Shown: positions 15,593 to 26,100 of the stretch, in pieces
Position numbering within the stretch: position 1 is the first letter of the stretch
How the letters are laid out: each line of letters opens with the position of its first letter
From: Geobacter sp. UBA6151
GTDB taxonomy: Bacteria; Desulfobacterota; Desulfuromonadia; Geobacterales; Pseudopelobacteraceae
DNA length: 64,000 nucleotides
NCBI GenBank assembly: GCA_002423105.1
Contig: DIUT01000066.1
Span: forward strand, 25,287-89,286
Reading direction: 5' to 3'
Notes under the pieces: generated by a model
What the model was told of the DNA's origin: nothing
Seen by the model: only the letters and a program-made list of their open reading frames with translations
Databases searched by the model: none
Translations under genes and position numbers: made by a program

Positions 15593-17149
15593 TCAGCGGA
15601 TGCCGTGCTTGTTCAGGTATGGCCCGTAGCGCTTGTCCACTCCCTTGATATGATTGATCAGCCAGTCCTGCAGGAATTCGATGACACTTTGGGTAAGGAC
15701 CGCTTCACCCGAATTGAATTTACTTTGCAGGTCAAGCGCCTGTTGCACCAGTTTTGTGTGATGGCTGCGGTGTTCGGCATCTTCCGGGAAGTTTGTTTTG
15801 GCAAATGCTGCTTCTTCGGCAGCAAAGTGCGTTGCCGTGTAGGCAATCAGTTTGTCCAGAATGGCTCCCACCACCTCTTTGCTGCGCTTTTGTTGCATTG
15901 AGATGTACAGCTCATTGACCATGTCGCATAACTGGCGATGCTGCTGGTCAAACAGTTCAATACCGGTCAGGAAGCTATCATCCCATTCCAGCATCTTTGC
16001 CAGTTGCAGGGATGAAACCAAGTTGTGCAGCTCATCCACCTGTTGGGTCAACAGAGTTGTTGCTGTTGTAGTGCTGCGGGCATTATTGACATTCTGTTCT
16101 ACAACCTCGGTTATCATCAGGATATTGCTTGATATCTCCTGGGTTGTGGCGGTCTGTTCCTCTGCCGCGCTGGCTATCTGGCTGATCTGTGTGGTCAGTT
16201 CGCTCACCTTGTGCAGGATATCGTTGAACGCCTCGCCGGAGCGGGTGGTTTCATCGGTTCCCCTGTGCACTTCATCAACCCCTTCCGACATTGAGTTTAC
16301 CGCACGCCGTGTCTCTTCCTGAATGGCCTGGATCATGGCGCTGATCTCCTTGGTGGCCTTTGTGGTTCTCTCTGCAAGGGCACGCACTTCGTCGGCCACC
16401 ACGGCAAATCCCCGTCCCTGTTCGCCAGCGCGGGCGGCTTCGATGGCGGCATTCAGGGCCAGCAGGTTGGTCTGGTCGGCAATGTCCTGAATGGTACTGA
16501 CAATGGCGTCGATCTGATCCGAGCGTTTTCCCAGGCCTTCGACGGTTTTTGATGCGTCGTTGACCCGTTTGGCAATGGTGTCCATTAACTTGGCGCCGTT
16601 CAGAATGATCTGCACGCCGCTGGTTGTCTGCTCCGCAGCTGTCTGTGCGTTCCCGGCCGCATACTGGCAGTTGAGGGCGATATCCCCCGAGGTTGCCGCC
16701 ATCTCCTCGCTGGCGGTTGCAATGGTGCTGGCCTGCATTGCCACATCTTCGGCAGCTGCCACCATGGAGGTGGTGTTGGCAGAAACCATGGCAACGGAAT
16801 CCCTGACAAGTTCCGCGACATAGTAAAACTGGCGCATCGCCTTGTTCATGTCTTCCATCATGCGGTTGAAGCCGCGGGCAAGGCGGACTATTTCGCCGAC
16901 TCCCTTGTCATCGGCCCGTACGGACAGGTTGCCGCCTGCCGCTGTTTCAATCACGTCAACGATTCTGGAGAGGGGGGTGAAAGCCTGCCTGCAGAGCAGC
17001 CACAGCACCAGGGACGAACCGACCAGCAGCCCGGAACCGATGGCCAGATTGATTAGTAACTGGCTGGGTGGAGCGGCAATGGTGAATAGAATCACCGAGA
17101 TCAGTATGACAACGGCGTTGCCGGTGATGACGCGCGTGTTGAATGACAT
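15593..17149 (-). CDS. Methyl-accepting chemotaxis protein with C-terminal bacteriohemerythrin
   Basis: 518 residues. Two TM segments (about 9-30, 33-52) have almost no periplasmic loop, then HAMP (to about 105), the MCP signalling domain with the hairpin tip (DQTNLLALNAAIEAARAGEQGRGFAVVADEVR, spanning residues 225-256), and from about 385 a hemerythrin domain. Di-iron ligands are visible in FDQQHRQL, ATHFAAEEAAF, EHRSHHTKL and WLINHIKGVD. It probably senses O2 or a redox-active ligand in the cytoplasm and signals to CheA. Third gene of a kinase/HD-GYP/MCP operon. Confidence 0.9.
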   Translation of the reverse strand: MSFNTRVITGNAVVILISVILFTIAAPPSQLLINLAIGSGLLVGSSLVLWLLCRQAFTPLSRIVDVIETAAGGNLSVRADDKGVGEIVRLARGFNRMMEDMNKAMRQFYYVAELVRDSVAMVSANTTSMVAAAEDVAMQASTIATASEEMAATSGDIALNCQYAAGNAQTAAEQTTSGVQIILNGAKLMDTIAKRVNDASKTVEGLGKRSDQIDAIVSTIQDIADQTNLLALNAAIEAARAGEQGRGFAVVADEVRALAERTTKATKEISAMIQAIQEETRRAVNSMSEGVDEVHRGTDETTRSGEAFNDILHKVSELTTQISQIASAAEEQTATTQEISSNILMITEVVEQNVNNARSTTTATTLLTQQVDELHNLVSSLQLAKMLEWDDSFLTGIELFDQQHRQLCDMVNELYISMQQKRSKEVVGAILDKLIAYTATHFAAEEAAFAKTNFPEDAEHRSHHTKLVQQALDLQSKFNSGEAVLTQSVIEFLQDWLINHIKGVDKRYGPYLNKHGIR

Positions 17150-17186
17150 TTAAATCCTCCCCTGATAGTTGCATTTGTTAACTTCA

Positions 17187-18224
17187 CTATACGTTTTGAT
17201 CAGCATATCGCTTAAGTATCTCTGAGAATGCAGCATGGCAGTTGCTGAAAGCCCTGACCACTGCCGGATCGAAGTGGGCGCCGCTGCATGCCTCAATCTC
17301 GGCAATTGCTTCCTCCTCAGTCCAGGGCTCCTTGTAGGGACGTTTGCTGGTCAGGGCGTCAAATACATCGGCCAGGGCCAGAATTCTGCTGAAGAGAGGA
17401 ATTTCCGCCCCTTTCAATCCCTTTGGATAGCCATTTCCGTCCCAGCGCTCATGGTGGGTGAGTGCAACCAGGGCAGCGGAACGCAGCAATTGCGAGTGGT
17501 GGTTACCGATAATCTCGTGACCGATCACACAATGCTGCTGGATGATCCTGCGTTCTTCGTCATCCAGGCGGCCCTGTTTCAACAGTACATGATCAGGAGT
17601 ACCTATTTTGCCGATGTCATGCATGGGGGAAACCGTGCGCAACAGTTCAGCCTCCTCCTCGGGCAGGCCGCAGGCGATGGCCAGCAGATGGCAGTAGTGA
17701 CTGATCCTGATCACATGCCTGCCGGTTTCATTATCCCGGTATTCGGCGGCGCGGCCCAGACGCTGCAGGATTTCCATGCGGGTCTCTGCCAGTTCTGCAG
17801 TACGTTCCCGCACCAATTGCTGTAGCCTTCGCTCCTGATCATACAGTGCCAGATGGGTTTTTATCCGGGAGCGGACCACCGGGTATCTGACCGGCTTGGT
17901 GATGTAGTCCACGCCACCGCAGGCAAAACCGATGGATTCGTCATCCACATCTCCCCGGGCAGTAACGAAGATGACCGGGATCCGGCGGGTCATCGGATCT
18001 TCCTTCAGCCGCCGACAGGTTTCGAAACCGTCCATTTCCGGCATCATCACATCCAGCAGAATGAGATCCACCGGCATGGTCCGGGCTATTTCAATGGCTT
18101 TCCTGCCGCGGGTGGCCACCTTGATGTGGTATTCATCGCGTAGTGCGGCATTGAGCAGGGCGATATTCTCCGAGGTGTCGTCCACGAGGAGGATCGTGTA
18201 CTGCTTCTGGTTTTCCGTTATCAT
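17187..18224 (-). CDS. Response regulator with HD-GYP c-di-GMP phosphodiesterase
   Basis: 345 residues. The receiver (8-125) has phospho-Asp58 in LILLDVMMPEMDG, and the HD-GYP domain spans about 155-335. HDIGK and HHERWDGNGYPKGL are 63 residues apart, the canonical spacing. The family hydrolyses c-di-GMP to pGpG/GMP. Its start overlaps the stop of the upstream kinase gene by 4 bp, so that kinase is its likely partner. The hemerythrin MCP follows after 37 bp. Confidence 0.92.
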   Translation of the reverse strand: MITENQKQYTILLVDDTSENIALLNAALRDEYHIKVATRGRKAIEIARTMPVDLILLDVMMPEMDGFETCRRLKEDPMTRRIPVIFVTARGDVDDESIGFACGGVDYITKPVRYPVVRSRIKTHLALYDQERRLQQLVRERTAELAETRMEILQRLGRAAEYRDNETGRHVIRISHYCHLLAIACGLPEEEAELLRTVSPMHDIGKIGTPDHVLLKQGRLDDEERRIIQQHCVIGHEIIGNHHSQLLRSAALVALTHHERWDGNGYPKGLKGAEIPLFSRILALADVFDALTSKRPYKEPWTEEEAIAEIEACSGAHFDPAVVRAFSNCHAAFSEILKRYADQNV

Positions 18225-21200
18225 GACAGCGCGCCCTCTGAGGAGTGGTCCGGCAGCGAAATATCCAGAATTCCGGCGATTCGTGGCAGAAAATCCAGCG
18301 CTGCATCGTAGTCATAGCTGGAAAGCAGTGTTTCCAGGGAGACCAGGGCTGACTCCGGAAAAACACCGAGTTCATGGCGGCAATCCTGCAAAAAGTAGGC
18401 TGCCTGACCGTCCTGCTCCCGAATGTAGTGCTGCAACCGGCAAAAAATCTCGTGCAGCCGCTGTTTGTCCAAACTGTCCGTACCGGACAGGAGTTGTGTG
18501 CTGCTGTCCATTTTTCGCCACTTTTCAATGGTTGAAAACATAGTCTTTGAATTCAGCGGTTTAACAATATGATCATTCATGCCTGCTTCCTGGCATTGCT
18601 GTTGTTCCTCCAGATAGGCATGCGCGGTAACCGCAATAATCGGCAGTTCGCTAAACCGGGGATCACAGCGGATTCTCCGGGTTGCTTCATAGCCATCCAT
18701 GACCGGCATCTGTATATCCATCAAAATCAGATCATATCTGACTGAGCCCAACAAGACGCGCTCAACGGCCTCGGCGCCGTTTGCTGCTATGTCCACTGCT
18801 ATGCCGCGTTTTTTAAGCAGTTCCGTGGTTAGCAGCTGGTTGATTTCATTGTCCTCTGCCAGCAGGATACGCAGGTAACTCAGGTCTTCAGGCGAATCGT
18901 TGTCTGTGATCTGCCGGATAACGCCGGAACAGGCTGGTTCCACAGCGGTTGAGGTGTGGGGCTGCACCGCGGGTGAATCAATGGTTTTGACGATAGTGGT
19001 GAAAAAGAAAGAGCTGCCTTCGTTCTGGGTGCTTTCAGCCCAGATGATCCCTCCCATCAGGTTCACCAAGCGTTTGGAAATGGACAGGCCCAGGCCGGTG
19101 CCGCCAAACTTGCGGGTGATGGAGCTGTCCGCCTGGGTGAAGGGCTGGAACAGTTCAGCCAGACAGGCGGGGGACATGCCGATACCGGAGTCGCGCACCT
19201 CAAATTGCAGGAAGAGCTGTTCAGCGCTCTGTTCAAGGAGAGTGACTGACACTTGTACGCTGCCCTGCTCAGTGAACTTGACTGCGTTACCGATCAGATT
19301 GGTCAGTACTTGGCCAAGGCGTAGGGGGTCGCCCAGAATAGGGGAGGCCAGTTCCGGAGGAATGTCCGCTTCAAGAGAAATTTCATTGCGCTCGGCCTGT
19401 CCCTGAAACAGGGCCAGCGTATTTTTCAGCAGATCCTCCAGGTTGAATCCGACCTGCTCCAGCTCCAGTTGACCTGCTTCGATCTTGGAAAAATCCAGGA
19501 TGTCGTTAATGATCCTTAAGAGCGACGATCCGGCGAAGTTGACCCTGGTCAGGTAGTCGCGTTGCAGCAAGGTCAGATCCGTTTCAAGGACCAGAGAGGA
19601 AAAGCCCAGGATTGCGTTGAGCGGTGTGCGGATTTCATGACTCATGTTGGCCAGGAATTCAGATTTGGAACGATTTCCTGATTCGGCAGATTCCTTGGCC
19701 CGTTGCAATTCCTCGGCGATCAGTTTCCGTTCAGTGATATCTTCTTTAACGGCCACAAAATGCGTAATATGACCTGATTCATTCCGTATTGGTGAAATAG
19801 AGGCTGATTCCCAGTGGATTTCACCGTTTTTCTTGCGGTTGCAGAATTCACCGCGCCATTCGCGGCCACTGTTGATGGTTTCCCACAGTTCGGCATAGAA
19901 CTCCTGTGACTGAAGGCCGGCATTGAGAATGCGCGGATTCTTGCCTATGGCTTCTTCCGGACGGTAGCCGGTGATTTCGGAAAACTTCGGATTGACGTAT
20001 TGGATGGTGCCAAAATAGTCAGTAATGACAACGGTTGCAGGGCTGTTTTCAACGGCCCGGGAAAGCATGACCAGGTTTTTCTGGGTCTCAACCCGACTGG
20101 ATATATCCATAAAGGTGGCAACGGTGCCGACGATCACGTCGTTACGGTACTGGGGATAGGACCAGAACTCCACGGTCACGCTGCTGCCGTCTGATTTCCA
20201 GAACAACTCATCCTCCACATGAATCCCTTCGCCGTTCTGGAGTGCTATGAAAATGCTGCATTCCTGTTCGGGGTAGGGGGAACCGTCTTTACGCCGGTAA
20301 TGAATCTTCTGGTGGATATTCTGGCCGATCAGTTCTTCCGGCTTTTCATAGCCGAGCAAGGTGAGGCAGGCGGTGTTGCAAAAGGTGCAGATGCCATCCA
20401 GGTCAGTGCCGTAAATAGCCTCGGCTGTGGAATCCAGCAGCAGGCGAAGTTGATCCTGGCTTTTTTGCAATGCGGTCAGTAGCTGGCTGCGTTCGAAGTT
20501 GATGGACACCAGTTTTTCGTTGCTGGCCCGGAATTCTTCATTGGTCTTCTCAAGCTGTGCCGTGCGCTCATTCAGCTTTTCCAATGCTTGCTGCGCCATA
20601 CTGCGCTGCTGTTCCACTTCCTGCATGGCTGTCGCCAGGTTGCGGTTTCCCCGGTTGACCTTGACCACCGCGAGGAAAAGCAGCGCAAAAAAGAGTGTTG
20701 TAATCAGCGCCAGATACCAGTAGCGCTTCAGAACATCGCTCATATTGAATCTGTTCAGGTTTTGATAGGGTCCCAGCCTGAGTTCCCGGTACAGTTCATG
20801 GGCAGCAGTGTAATCAGCTGCTATGGTCCAGCCGCTGATGTGAGCCGACTGAGCGGCAGGGTCGGTTTCGGGGAGTTGCAGCAGGGCCACGGCGATACGT
20901 TCCGACAGGCGCGCATCGGTGGTGCGCAGTTTTGAGAATGACCACTCGGGATAGAGACGGGTACTGTGCAGAAGCTGGAATCCAGAAGTTTTTAGTTCAT
21001 TGAGAATTTTGATCCGCTTCAGATCCAGGCGGCCGGAAGCGGCCATCTCTTCCAGTATCCCGCTGCGCACTGATCCGACATCCGCCGCTCCCTCAAGCAC
21101 TGCCTGTACCACTGTTTCGTGGCTGCCGACGGTATGCAGCTCTGCAAAGCTGGCTGTGGAAACGCCTGCTGCCTGGATTTCACGCAGCTGCATCAACCAG

Positions 21201-21661
21201 CCGCCAAAAGAGGTGGCGTCCGGTATCCAGACCCGTTTACCGCGCAGGTCATGCAGACTGTCAATGTCATCGCGGTTGCTGCCGGTAAAAAGCACGCCGC
21301 CGAATACGGTCTGGTTTTGCGTGGGACCGAGTTTTTTCAGGGTTGCAATCCTGCTTATTCCGACTTCTGATTCCAGTTCCACGTATTGCCCGGTGTTGAC
21401 GATGACAAAATCCACCACCCCTTTTTTTACGGCAGGATAAAGGCTGCTGAAATCAAGGGGCACGATTTTGAACTGGTGGCCTTTTACCGCGTGCTCCAGG
21501 TAGGTGGCGTGTGCTTGCCAAGTGGCAATGGCGGCTGATTTCCCGTTATGTGCCAAGACGCCGATCCTGATTTCGCCGGCTTCAGCGCGGAGCGCGGTCA
21601 GCGCCATGAACAGGATGAGAAACCACAGGCTGGTAGTTCGATGATATGAGGTGCTATGCAT
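18221..21661 (-). CDS. Hybrid histidine kinase with PhnD-like periplasmic binding domain
   Basis: 1146 residues. Signal peptide (1-28); PhnD/phosphonate-type binding domain (about 30-300, EIRIGVLAHNGKSAA at the start and a DFVIVNTGQYVELE segment); TM about 312-332; coiled coil to about 400; two PAS domains (about 400-520, 530-655); HisKA with phospho-His in ANMSHEIRTPLNA; HATPase (NLIGNAVKFTEQG); receiver about 935-1055 with LILMDIQMPVMDG. The last 80 residues are helical but show no clear Hpt histidine. First gene of the operon with the HD-GYP regulator and the hemerythrin MCP. It probably senses a small periplasmic solute; the ligand is unknown. Confidence 0.9.
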   Translation of the reverse strand: MHSTSYHRTTSLWFLILFMALTALRAEAGEIRIGVLAHNGKSAAIATWQAHATYLEHAVKGHQFKIVPLDFSSLYPAVKKGVVDFVIVNTGQYVELESEVGISRIATLKKLGPTQNQTVFGGVLFTGSNRDDIDSLHDLRGKRVWIPDATSFGGWLMQLREIQAAGVSTASFAELHTVGSHETVVQAVLEGAADVGSVRSGILEEMAASGRLDLKRIKILNELKTSGFQLLHSTRLYPEWSFSKLRTTDARLSERIAVALLQLPETDPAAQSAHISGWTIAADYTAAHELYRELRLGPYQNLNRFNMSDVLKRYWYLALITTLFFALLFLAVVKVNRGNRNLATAMQEVEQQRSMAQQALEKLNERTAQLEKTNEEFRASNEKLVSINFERSQLLTALQKSQDQLRLLLDSTAEAIYGTDLDGICTFCNTACLTLLGYEKPEELIGQNIHQKIHYRRKDGSPYPEQECSIFIALQNGEGIHVEDELFWKSDGSSVTVEFWSYPQYRNDVIVGTVATFMDISSRVETQKNLVMLSRAVENSPATVVITDYFGTIQYVNPKFSEITGYRPEEAIGKNPRILNAGLQSQEFYAELWETINSGREWRGEFCNRKKNGEIHWESASISPIRNESGHITHFVAVKEDITERKLIAEELQRAKESAESGNRSKSEFLANMSHEIRTPLNAILGFSSLVLETDLTLLQRDYLTRVNFAGSSLLRIINDILDFSKIEAGQLELEQVGFNLEDLLKNTLALFQGQAERNEISLEADIPPELASPILGDPLRLGQVLTNLIGNAVKFTEQGSVQVSVTLLEQSAEQLFLQFEVRDSGIGMSPACLAELFQPFTQADSSITRKFGGTGLGLSISKRLVNLMGGIIWAESTQNEGSSFFFTTIVKTIDSPAVQPHTSTAVEPACSGVIRQITDNDSPEDLSYLRILLAEDNEINQLLTTELLKKRGIAVDIAANGAEAVERVLLGSVRYDLILMDIQMPVMDGYEATRRIRCDPRFSELPIIAVTAHAYLEEQQQCQEAGMNDHIVKPLNSKTMFSTIEKWRKMDSSTQLLSGTDSLDKQRLHEIFCRLQHYIREQDGQAAYFLQDCRHELGVFPESALVSLETLLSSYDYDAALDFLPRIAGILDISLPDHSSEGALS

Positions 21662-21744
21662 AATGGATACCTGTACGTCATCTTTACGCCGTGCGAGGTA
21701 TGAGGCTCTTCCCGATTGGCAACCGGAATTCCTGGGAACAGTGT

Positions 21745-21761
21745 ATCAAGTTGTATGCCAA
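21745..21761 (-). promoter_or_regulatory. Candidate sigma-54 promoter of the PhnD-type kinase operon
   Basis: Minus-strand TTGGCAT-ACAAC-TTGAT resembles the -24/-12 consensus (TTGGCAC-N5-TTGCA), with correct spacing but GA instead of GC at -12. It lies about 85 bp before the kinase ATG and about 65 bp from a 15-bp palindrome. Confidence 0.4.
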
Positions 21762-21823
21762 GAGGAGTGCTTTGGTTTTGTTAGGTAATGTCAGTATGTT
21801 ATGCGTGTTTGGCGGGAGATGCT

Positions 21824-21838
21824 GTCTCAAATTGAGAC
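21824..21838. repeat. 15-bp palindrome GTCTCAA-A-TTGAGAC
   Basis: Perfect 7-bp arms around one base, between the convergent-side end of the sigma-54 regulator gene and the candidate sigma-54 promoter. Size and position suit an enhancer site for an NtrC-family dimer. Confidence 0.5.
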
Positions 21839-21878
21839 GACAGGTGAGAATCTGTTGTGCAAAGTGCGGCTCGCGAGA

Positions 21879-23186
21879 TTATTCCTGTTCTCGCAACTGT
21901 TTGAGGCGACGGTACAATGTGGCACGGGAGATGTTGAGACGGGTTGCTGCCAGATCCACATTGCCCCCTGATTGTTCCAGCACCGAAAGAATATGACTGG
22001 TTTCAACCTCCTGAATCGAGGTTGCTGACGGCTGCTGATAGTTGCCCAGGCTGGAGAAATGGCACATCTGGAGCTGTTCTCCCCGTGCCAGCAAAAGCGC
22101 CCGCTCCATGACGTTCTTCAACTCGCGGATATTTCCCGGCCAGTCGTAACCGGTCAGCAACAGAATAATTTCGTCGGAGAGCAGCATGTCAGGCCGGTTC
22201 AGGCTTTTCAGCAGGGCGTGGGCCATGACCGGAATGTCCTGGCGGCGGTCGCGAAGCGGGGGAAGGTGAATTGTCAGCAGGTTGATACGGTACAGCAGAT
22301 CCTGCCTGAACTGGCTGCCGTGCACCATCTGGCCGATATCGCGGTTGGTAGCTGAAATCAGTCGAAAGTCGCTCTTGATCAGCTTGACATCACCAAGGCG
22401 GCGGTACTGTTTCTCTTCCAATACTTTCAGGAATGGCCCCTGAACCTCAAGCCCCATGTCACCGATCTCGTCCAGAAACAGGGTGCCGTGGTCGGCAATA
22501 TCCAGTAGTCCCTTGCGGTCCTGGTCAGCGGAGGTAAATGCGCCGCGGGCATTGCCGAATATCTCGCGGGCCAGCAGTTCGCCCCGTAGCCCGGAGCAGT
22601 TGACTTCCACAAACTCACCCGGTGTGCGCCGACTGTTGCGATGTATCCAGCGGGCCAGTACCCCTTTTCCGGTGCCTGTTTCCCCGGTTATCAGCACCGG
22701 GCTTTCGCTCTCCGCGGCTATCTGCGCATGTTCCAGGACCACCTGCATGGCCGGATGGTTGCCCCAGTATGGTTCCTTATGGCGCTCCATGCGCTGGTGC
22801 GCTGCCTGACGGCGCTTGAGTGAACCGATTTCCAGGGTTTTTCTTAAGAATACGGCAAGTCCGGCGTTATCGATCGGTTTGGTCAGAAAATTGTCGGCGC
22901 CGCGCTGCATCGCTTCCACTGCCAGCGGGATATCAGCGGCTCCGGTAATGATGATGATCGGTATGGCCAGATCGCTCTCGCGAATGGCATCGATAAAGTC
23001 GATGCCGTTGCCGTCCGGCAGATTGATGTCCAGGATGACCGCGTCAAACCGTTCAGCCGCAAAGAGACGGGCTGCCTCGGCAAGGTCCCTCGCTTCGCCG
23101 ACTTCATAGCCTTCCTTGGCAAAGTAACGCACAAACCCGAAGCGGGTCGCCAACTCGTCTTCAATCAGAAGAATTCTGCTTTTCAT
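21879..23186 (-). CDS. Sigma-54-dependent response regulator (NtrC family)
   Basis: 435 residues. The receiver has phospho-Asp53 in AVILDINLPDGNG. The AAA+ domain has GETGTGKG and GTLFLDEIGD. The sigma-54 contact loop reads GAFTSA (residue 5 of GAFTGA changed to Ser). A Fis-type HTH lies at about 400-435 (LAATRLNISRATLYRRLKQ). It overlaps the stop of the CHASE kinase gene by 4 bp, which makes that kinase its cognate sensor. Confidence 0.92.
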   Translation of the reverse strand: MKSRILLIEDELATRFGFVRYFAKEGYEVGEARDLAEAARLFAAERFDAVILDINLPDGNGIDFIDAIRESDLAIPIIIITGAADIPLAVEAMQRGADNFLTKPIDNAGLAVFLRKTLEIGSLKRRQAAHQRMERHKEPYWGNHPAMQVVLEHAQIAAESESPVLITGETGTGKGVLARWIHRNSRRTPGEFVEVNCSGLRGELLAREIFGNARGAFTSADQDRKGLLDIADHGTLFLDEIGDMGLEVQGPFLKVLEEKQYRRLGDVKLIKSDFRLISATNRDIGQMVHGSQFRQDLLYRINLLTIHLPPLRDRRQDIPVMAHALLKSLNRPDMLLSDEIILLLTGYDWPGNIRELKNVMERALLLARGEQLQMCHFSSLGNYQQPSATSIQEVETSHILSVLEQSGGNVDLAATRLNISRATLYRRLKQLREQE

Positions 23187-26100
23187 TGCTGTTTCTCCGG
23201 TGGTACCAGCGGAATGCAGATCTCTGCGGTGCAGCCGGGGCGTCCCCTGTTGTTGCGGATGGTTACGCTGCCACCCATCCTTTCCAGGTAGTGCTTGACC
23301 AGCGCCAGCCCCAATCCAGTTCCGCCGCTGCGGTTGGAATAAAACGGTTCAAACACGCGCTCCAGCCGGTCCTCAGCAATGCCGCTTCCGGCGTCGGCAA
23401 CCAGGATACAGGCCTGGCGGCTGGCCGATGACGCCTTAAGCGTGAGCAGGATATCTGAATCCTGCGGGCTGTTCTGGGCAGCATTATCCAGCAGGTTGAT
23501 AAGCGCCTGTTGCAGCTTGATGCCATCGGCCAGGACGAACGGTTCTGTGTTCAGCCGTGTTTCAACCCTGATGGTCCTGGCATGCTGGCCACTTGAAACA
23601 GGCCAGCTTGCGGCGACTTCCCGGCACAATTCCTGAAGTGGCAGTGCTTGCAGGTTGGCGGCCGGAATCGGTTTCCCCAGGTCCAGGAGGTCATTCATCA
23701 GGTGCGCCAGCCGGGTGACCTGACTCCTGATATGCTGGAGATAGGGCTCAAACTCAGGGTTTTCCGCAAGTGCCTGTTCTCTGAAAAGCGCCTCGGTAAC
23801 GGAAAGTATGGCATTCAAGGGGTTTCTGACCTCGTGGGCCACGCCGCTGACCAGTTGTCCGATGGATTCCAGTTTCTTTGCTTCAAAAAGCTGCCGTTCA
23901 AGCTCCTTGTACTCGGTGATGTCTTGCAGCGTGCCGTTCAGTTGAGTGGCTACCCCCTGTCCATTGTGTATGATTTCGCCGTGGCCCAGGCAATGTCTGC
24001 GTCTGCCGTCACTCCGGATAACCTCAAGATCCATGTTCAGTGTGTCGGCATTGCCCGTGGCCATGGCTTGGGCAACGGCGTGGTCGAGGCGATGGTAGCT
24101 CTCCGGTGTGAACAGCCTGCCAAACTCTGCATATGATACCGGTGATTCATGGTATTCCCTGCCGAACAGGGTATACAGTTCTCTGGACCAGATGATTGTA
24201 TCGTTTTGCATGTCCCAGCTCCAGCAACCCAGCCGGGCCTGCTGCTGAGCCTTGTTCAGCATGGAGCGGCTGGCCCGCAGCTCTTCCTCCATCCGCTTGC
24301 GTTCCGCAATTTCCTGTCGCAACTGGAGGTTGGCCAGGGATAGTTCAGAGGTCCGTTCGGCAATACGCTGCTCCAGTTGTTCATGGGCTTGCTTGAGAGC
24401 CAGTTCAGCGATTTTCTGGGGATTGATGTTGGAGCAACTGCCGATGTAGCCGGTAAACTGGCCGTTTTCATCAAAGTGTGGGTGGCCATGATCGGATATC
24501 CATTGATACGAGCCATCGTGACGTCGTAAGCGGTATTCCACCTCAAAAGGGGTTCGCTTCAGAAATGCGTTGTGGTAGCTGGACAGGTAGCGGCCCAGAT
24601 CCTCGGGATGCACGCCTGCTGTCCAGCCATCACCAAGCTCCTGTTCACGGCTGCGTCCGGTGAAATCAAGCCAGGTCTGGTTGAAATAGTCGCAGGCACC
24701 GCTGGTATTGGCTCGCCAGATCAATGCAGGAAAATGTTCCAGCATCTGGAGATACATGTTGCGCGCTTTGAGCACCATCTCTTCGGAGCGCTTGCGATCG
24801 GTAATGTCCTGGTTAATGCCGAAAACGCGGACGATGGTTCCGTTACGGTCAAACTCGCGGTAGCCACGGGAGTAAATATGTCGTATTTCACCGTCGCTTC
24901 TGATGATGCGAAACTCGCTGCTGGTCTCGTGCCAGCTTTTGTCAGCATCGGAATCCAGAATGATCTGCAGGTCATCAGGATGTACGGTTGCCAGAAATTC
25001 TTCAAATCTGCGCGGGCGGTTATCCGGTGCAAATCCCCATATCCGTTCCAGTCCCTCTGACCAGAAGGTGGTGTTGCTGCGCGGATCATAGTCAAAATGA
25101 CCGATCAGGGCCAGATGTTCGGCTTCATTCAGGGCCTGGGCAGTGACCTGGGCCGCCTGGGCCGCCTGCATGGCTCTGATCCGCCCTGCAACCAGCAGCC
25201 AGGTAATCAGGGTCAACAGCAGGCTGACGCCGATGCCGGTGCTGATGACGCCCGGATTTGCCGGGACGTTGTGCCGTTGCAATGCATCGTCGCGGGAGCT
25301 GATGACAACGGTCCATACCTGTCCGGCAATCTCAAGGCGTCGTTTTGTCTGGAAATGTAGCGGGATGTTGTTATTGGCGTTGAGCAGCGTGTCGTCGTCG
25401 TACATCAGGGTTTCCGGGGAGATCAGCGTGCCATCGAAAATTTCGATGTCCAACTCCTTGCCCCGTTCTCCCAGGATGCCGTTCATCAGGTCATCCATGC
25501 GGAAGGAGGCCGCGATCCAGCCCTCCAAAGTATTCCGCCGTATCGCGACCGTCGTGGCCGATGAATTGCTGCGGTACACCGGCAGGAACATGAGGCAGCC
25601 TGCCTGATACGTCTTGCCGTTTTCCTGCATCAGACGGAGTTTTGCGGTGATTGCCGCCACACCCAGGTCGCGGGAGCGTTCCACGGCCTTGCGCCGCACC
25701 GGTTCCAGCAGGGTATCGTAGCCAAGCACCCGTCTGTTCCGTTCTGTCAGGGGCCAAATGGCGACAACCGGCGCATATTCTGCTCTGATACCGCTTGGAT
25801 ACAGCGTGTGTTCAGGGTAGCCGAGCTGTTTCAGAGTAGCCAGTTGCTTGTCTTTGGTGCCGTTGCGCAGATAGTGGGCATAGCTGATCCCCTGGAAGCC
25901 GGGATAGTTTTCGTCCAGGCGCAGCACTTTGACATATTCCTGGAATTCCTTGAGCGTTACAGCCTCGGAAACAGCAAAAAGTCCCTGGACGCCGCGCAAT
26001 ACCTGCTCATAGGCGTCCATGCGCTGAGCGATGCTGTTGAAAACCTCGCGAGCCTTGTATTCAAACGTAGTACGCAGTTCTTCCCGTTGATATTCGCGGC

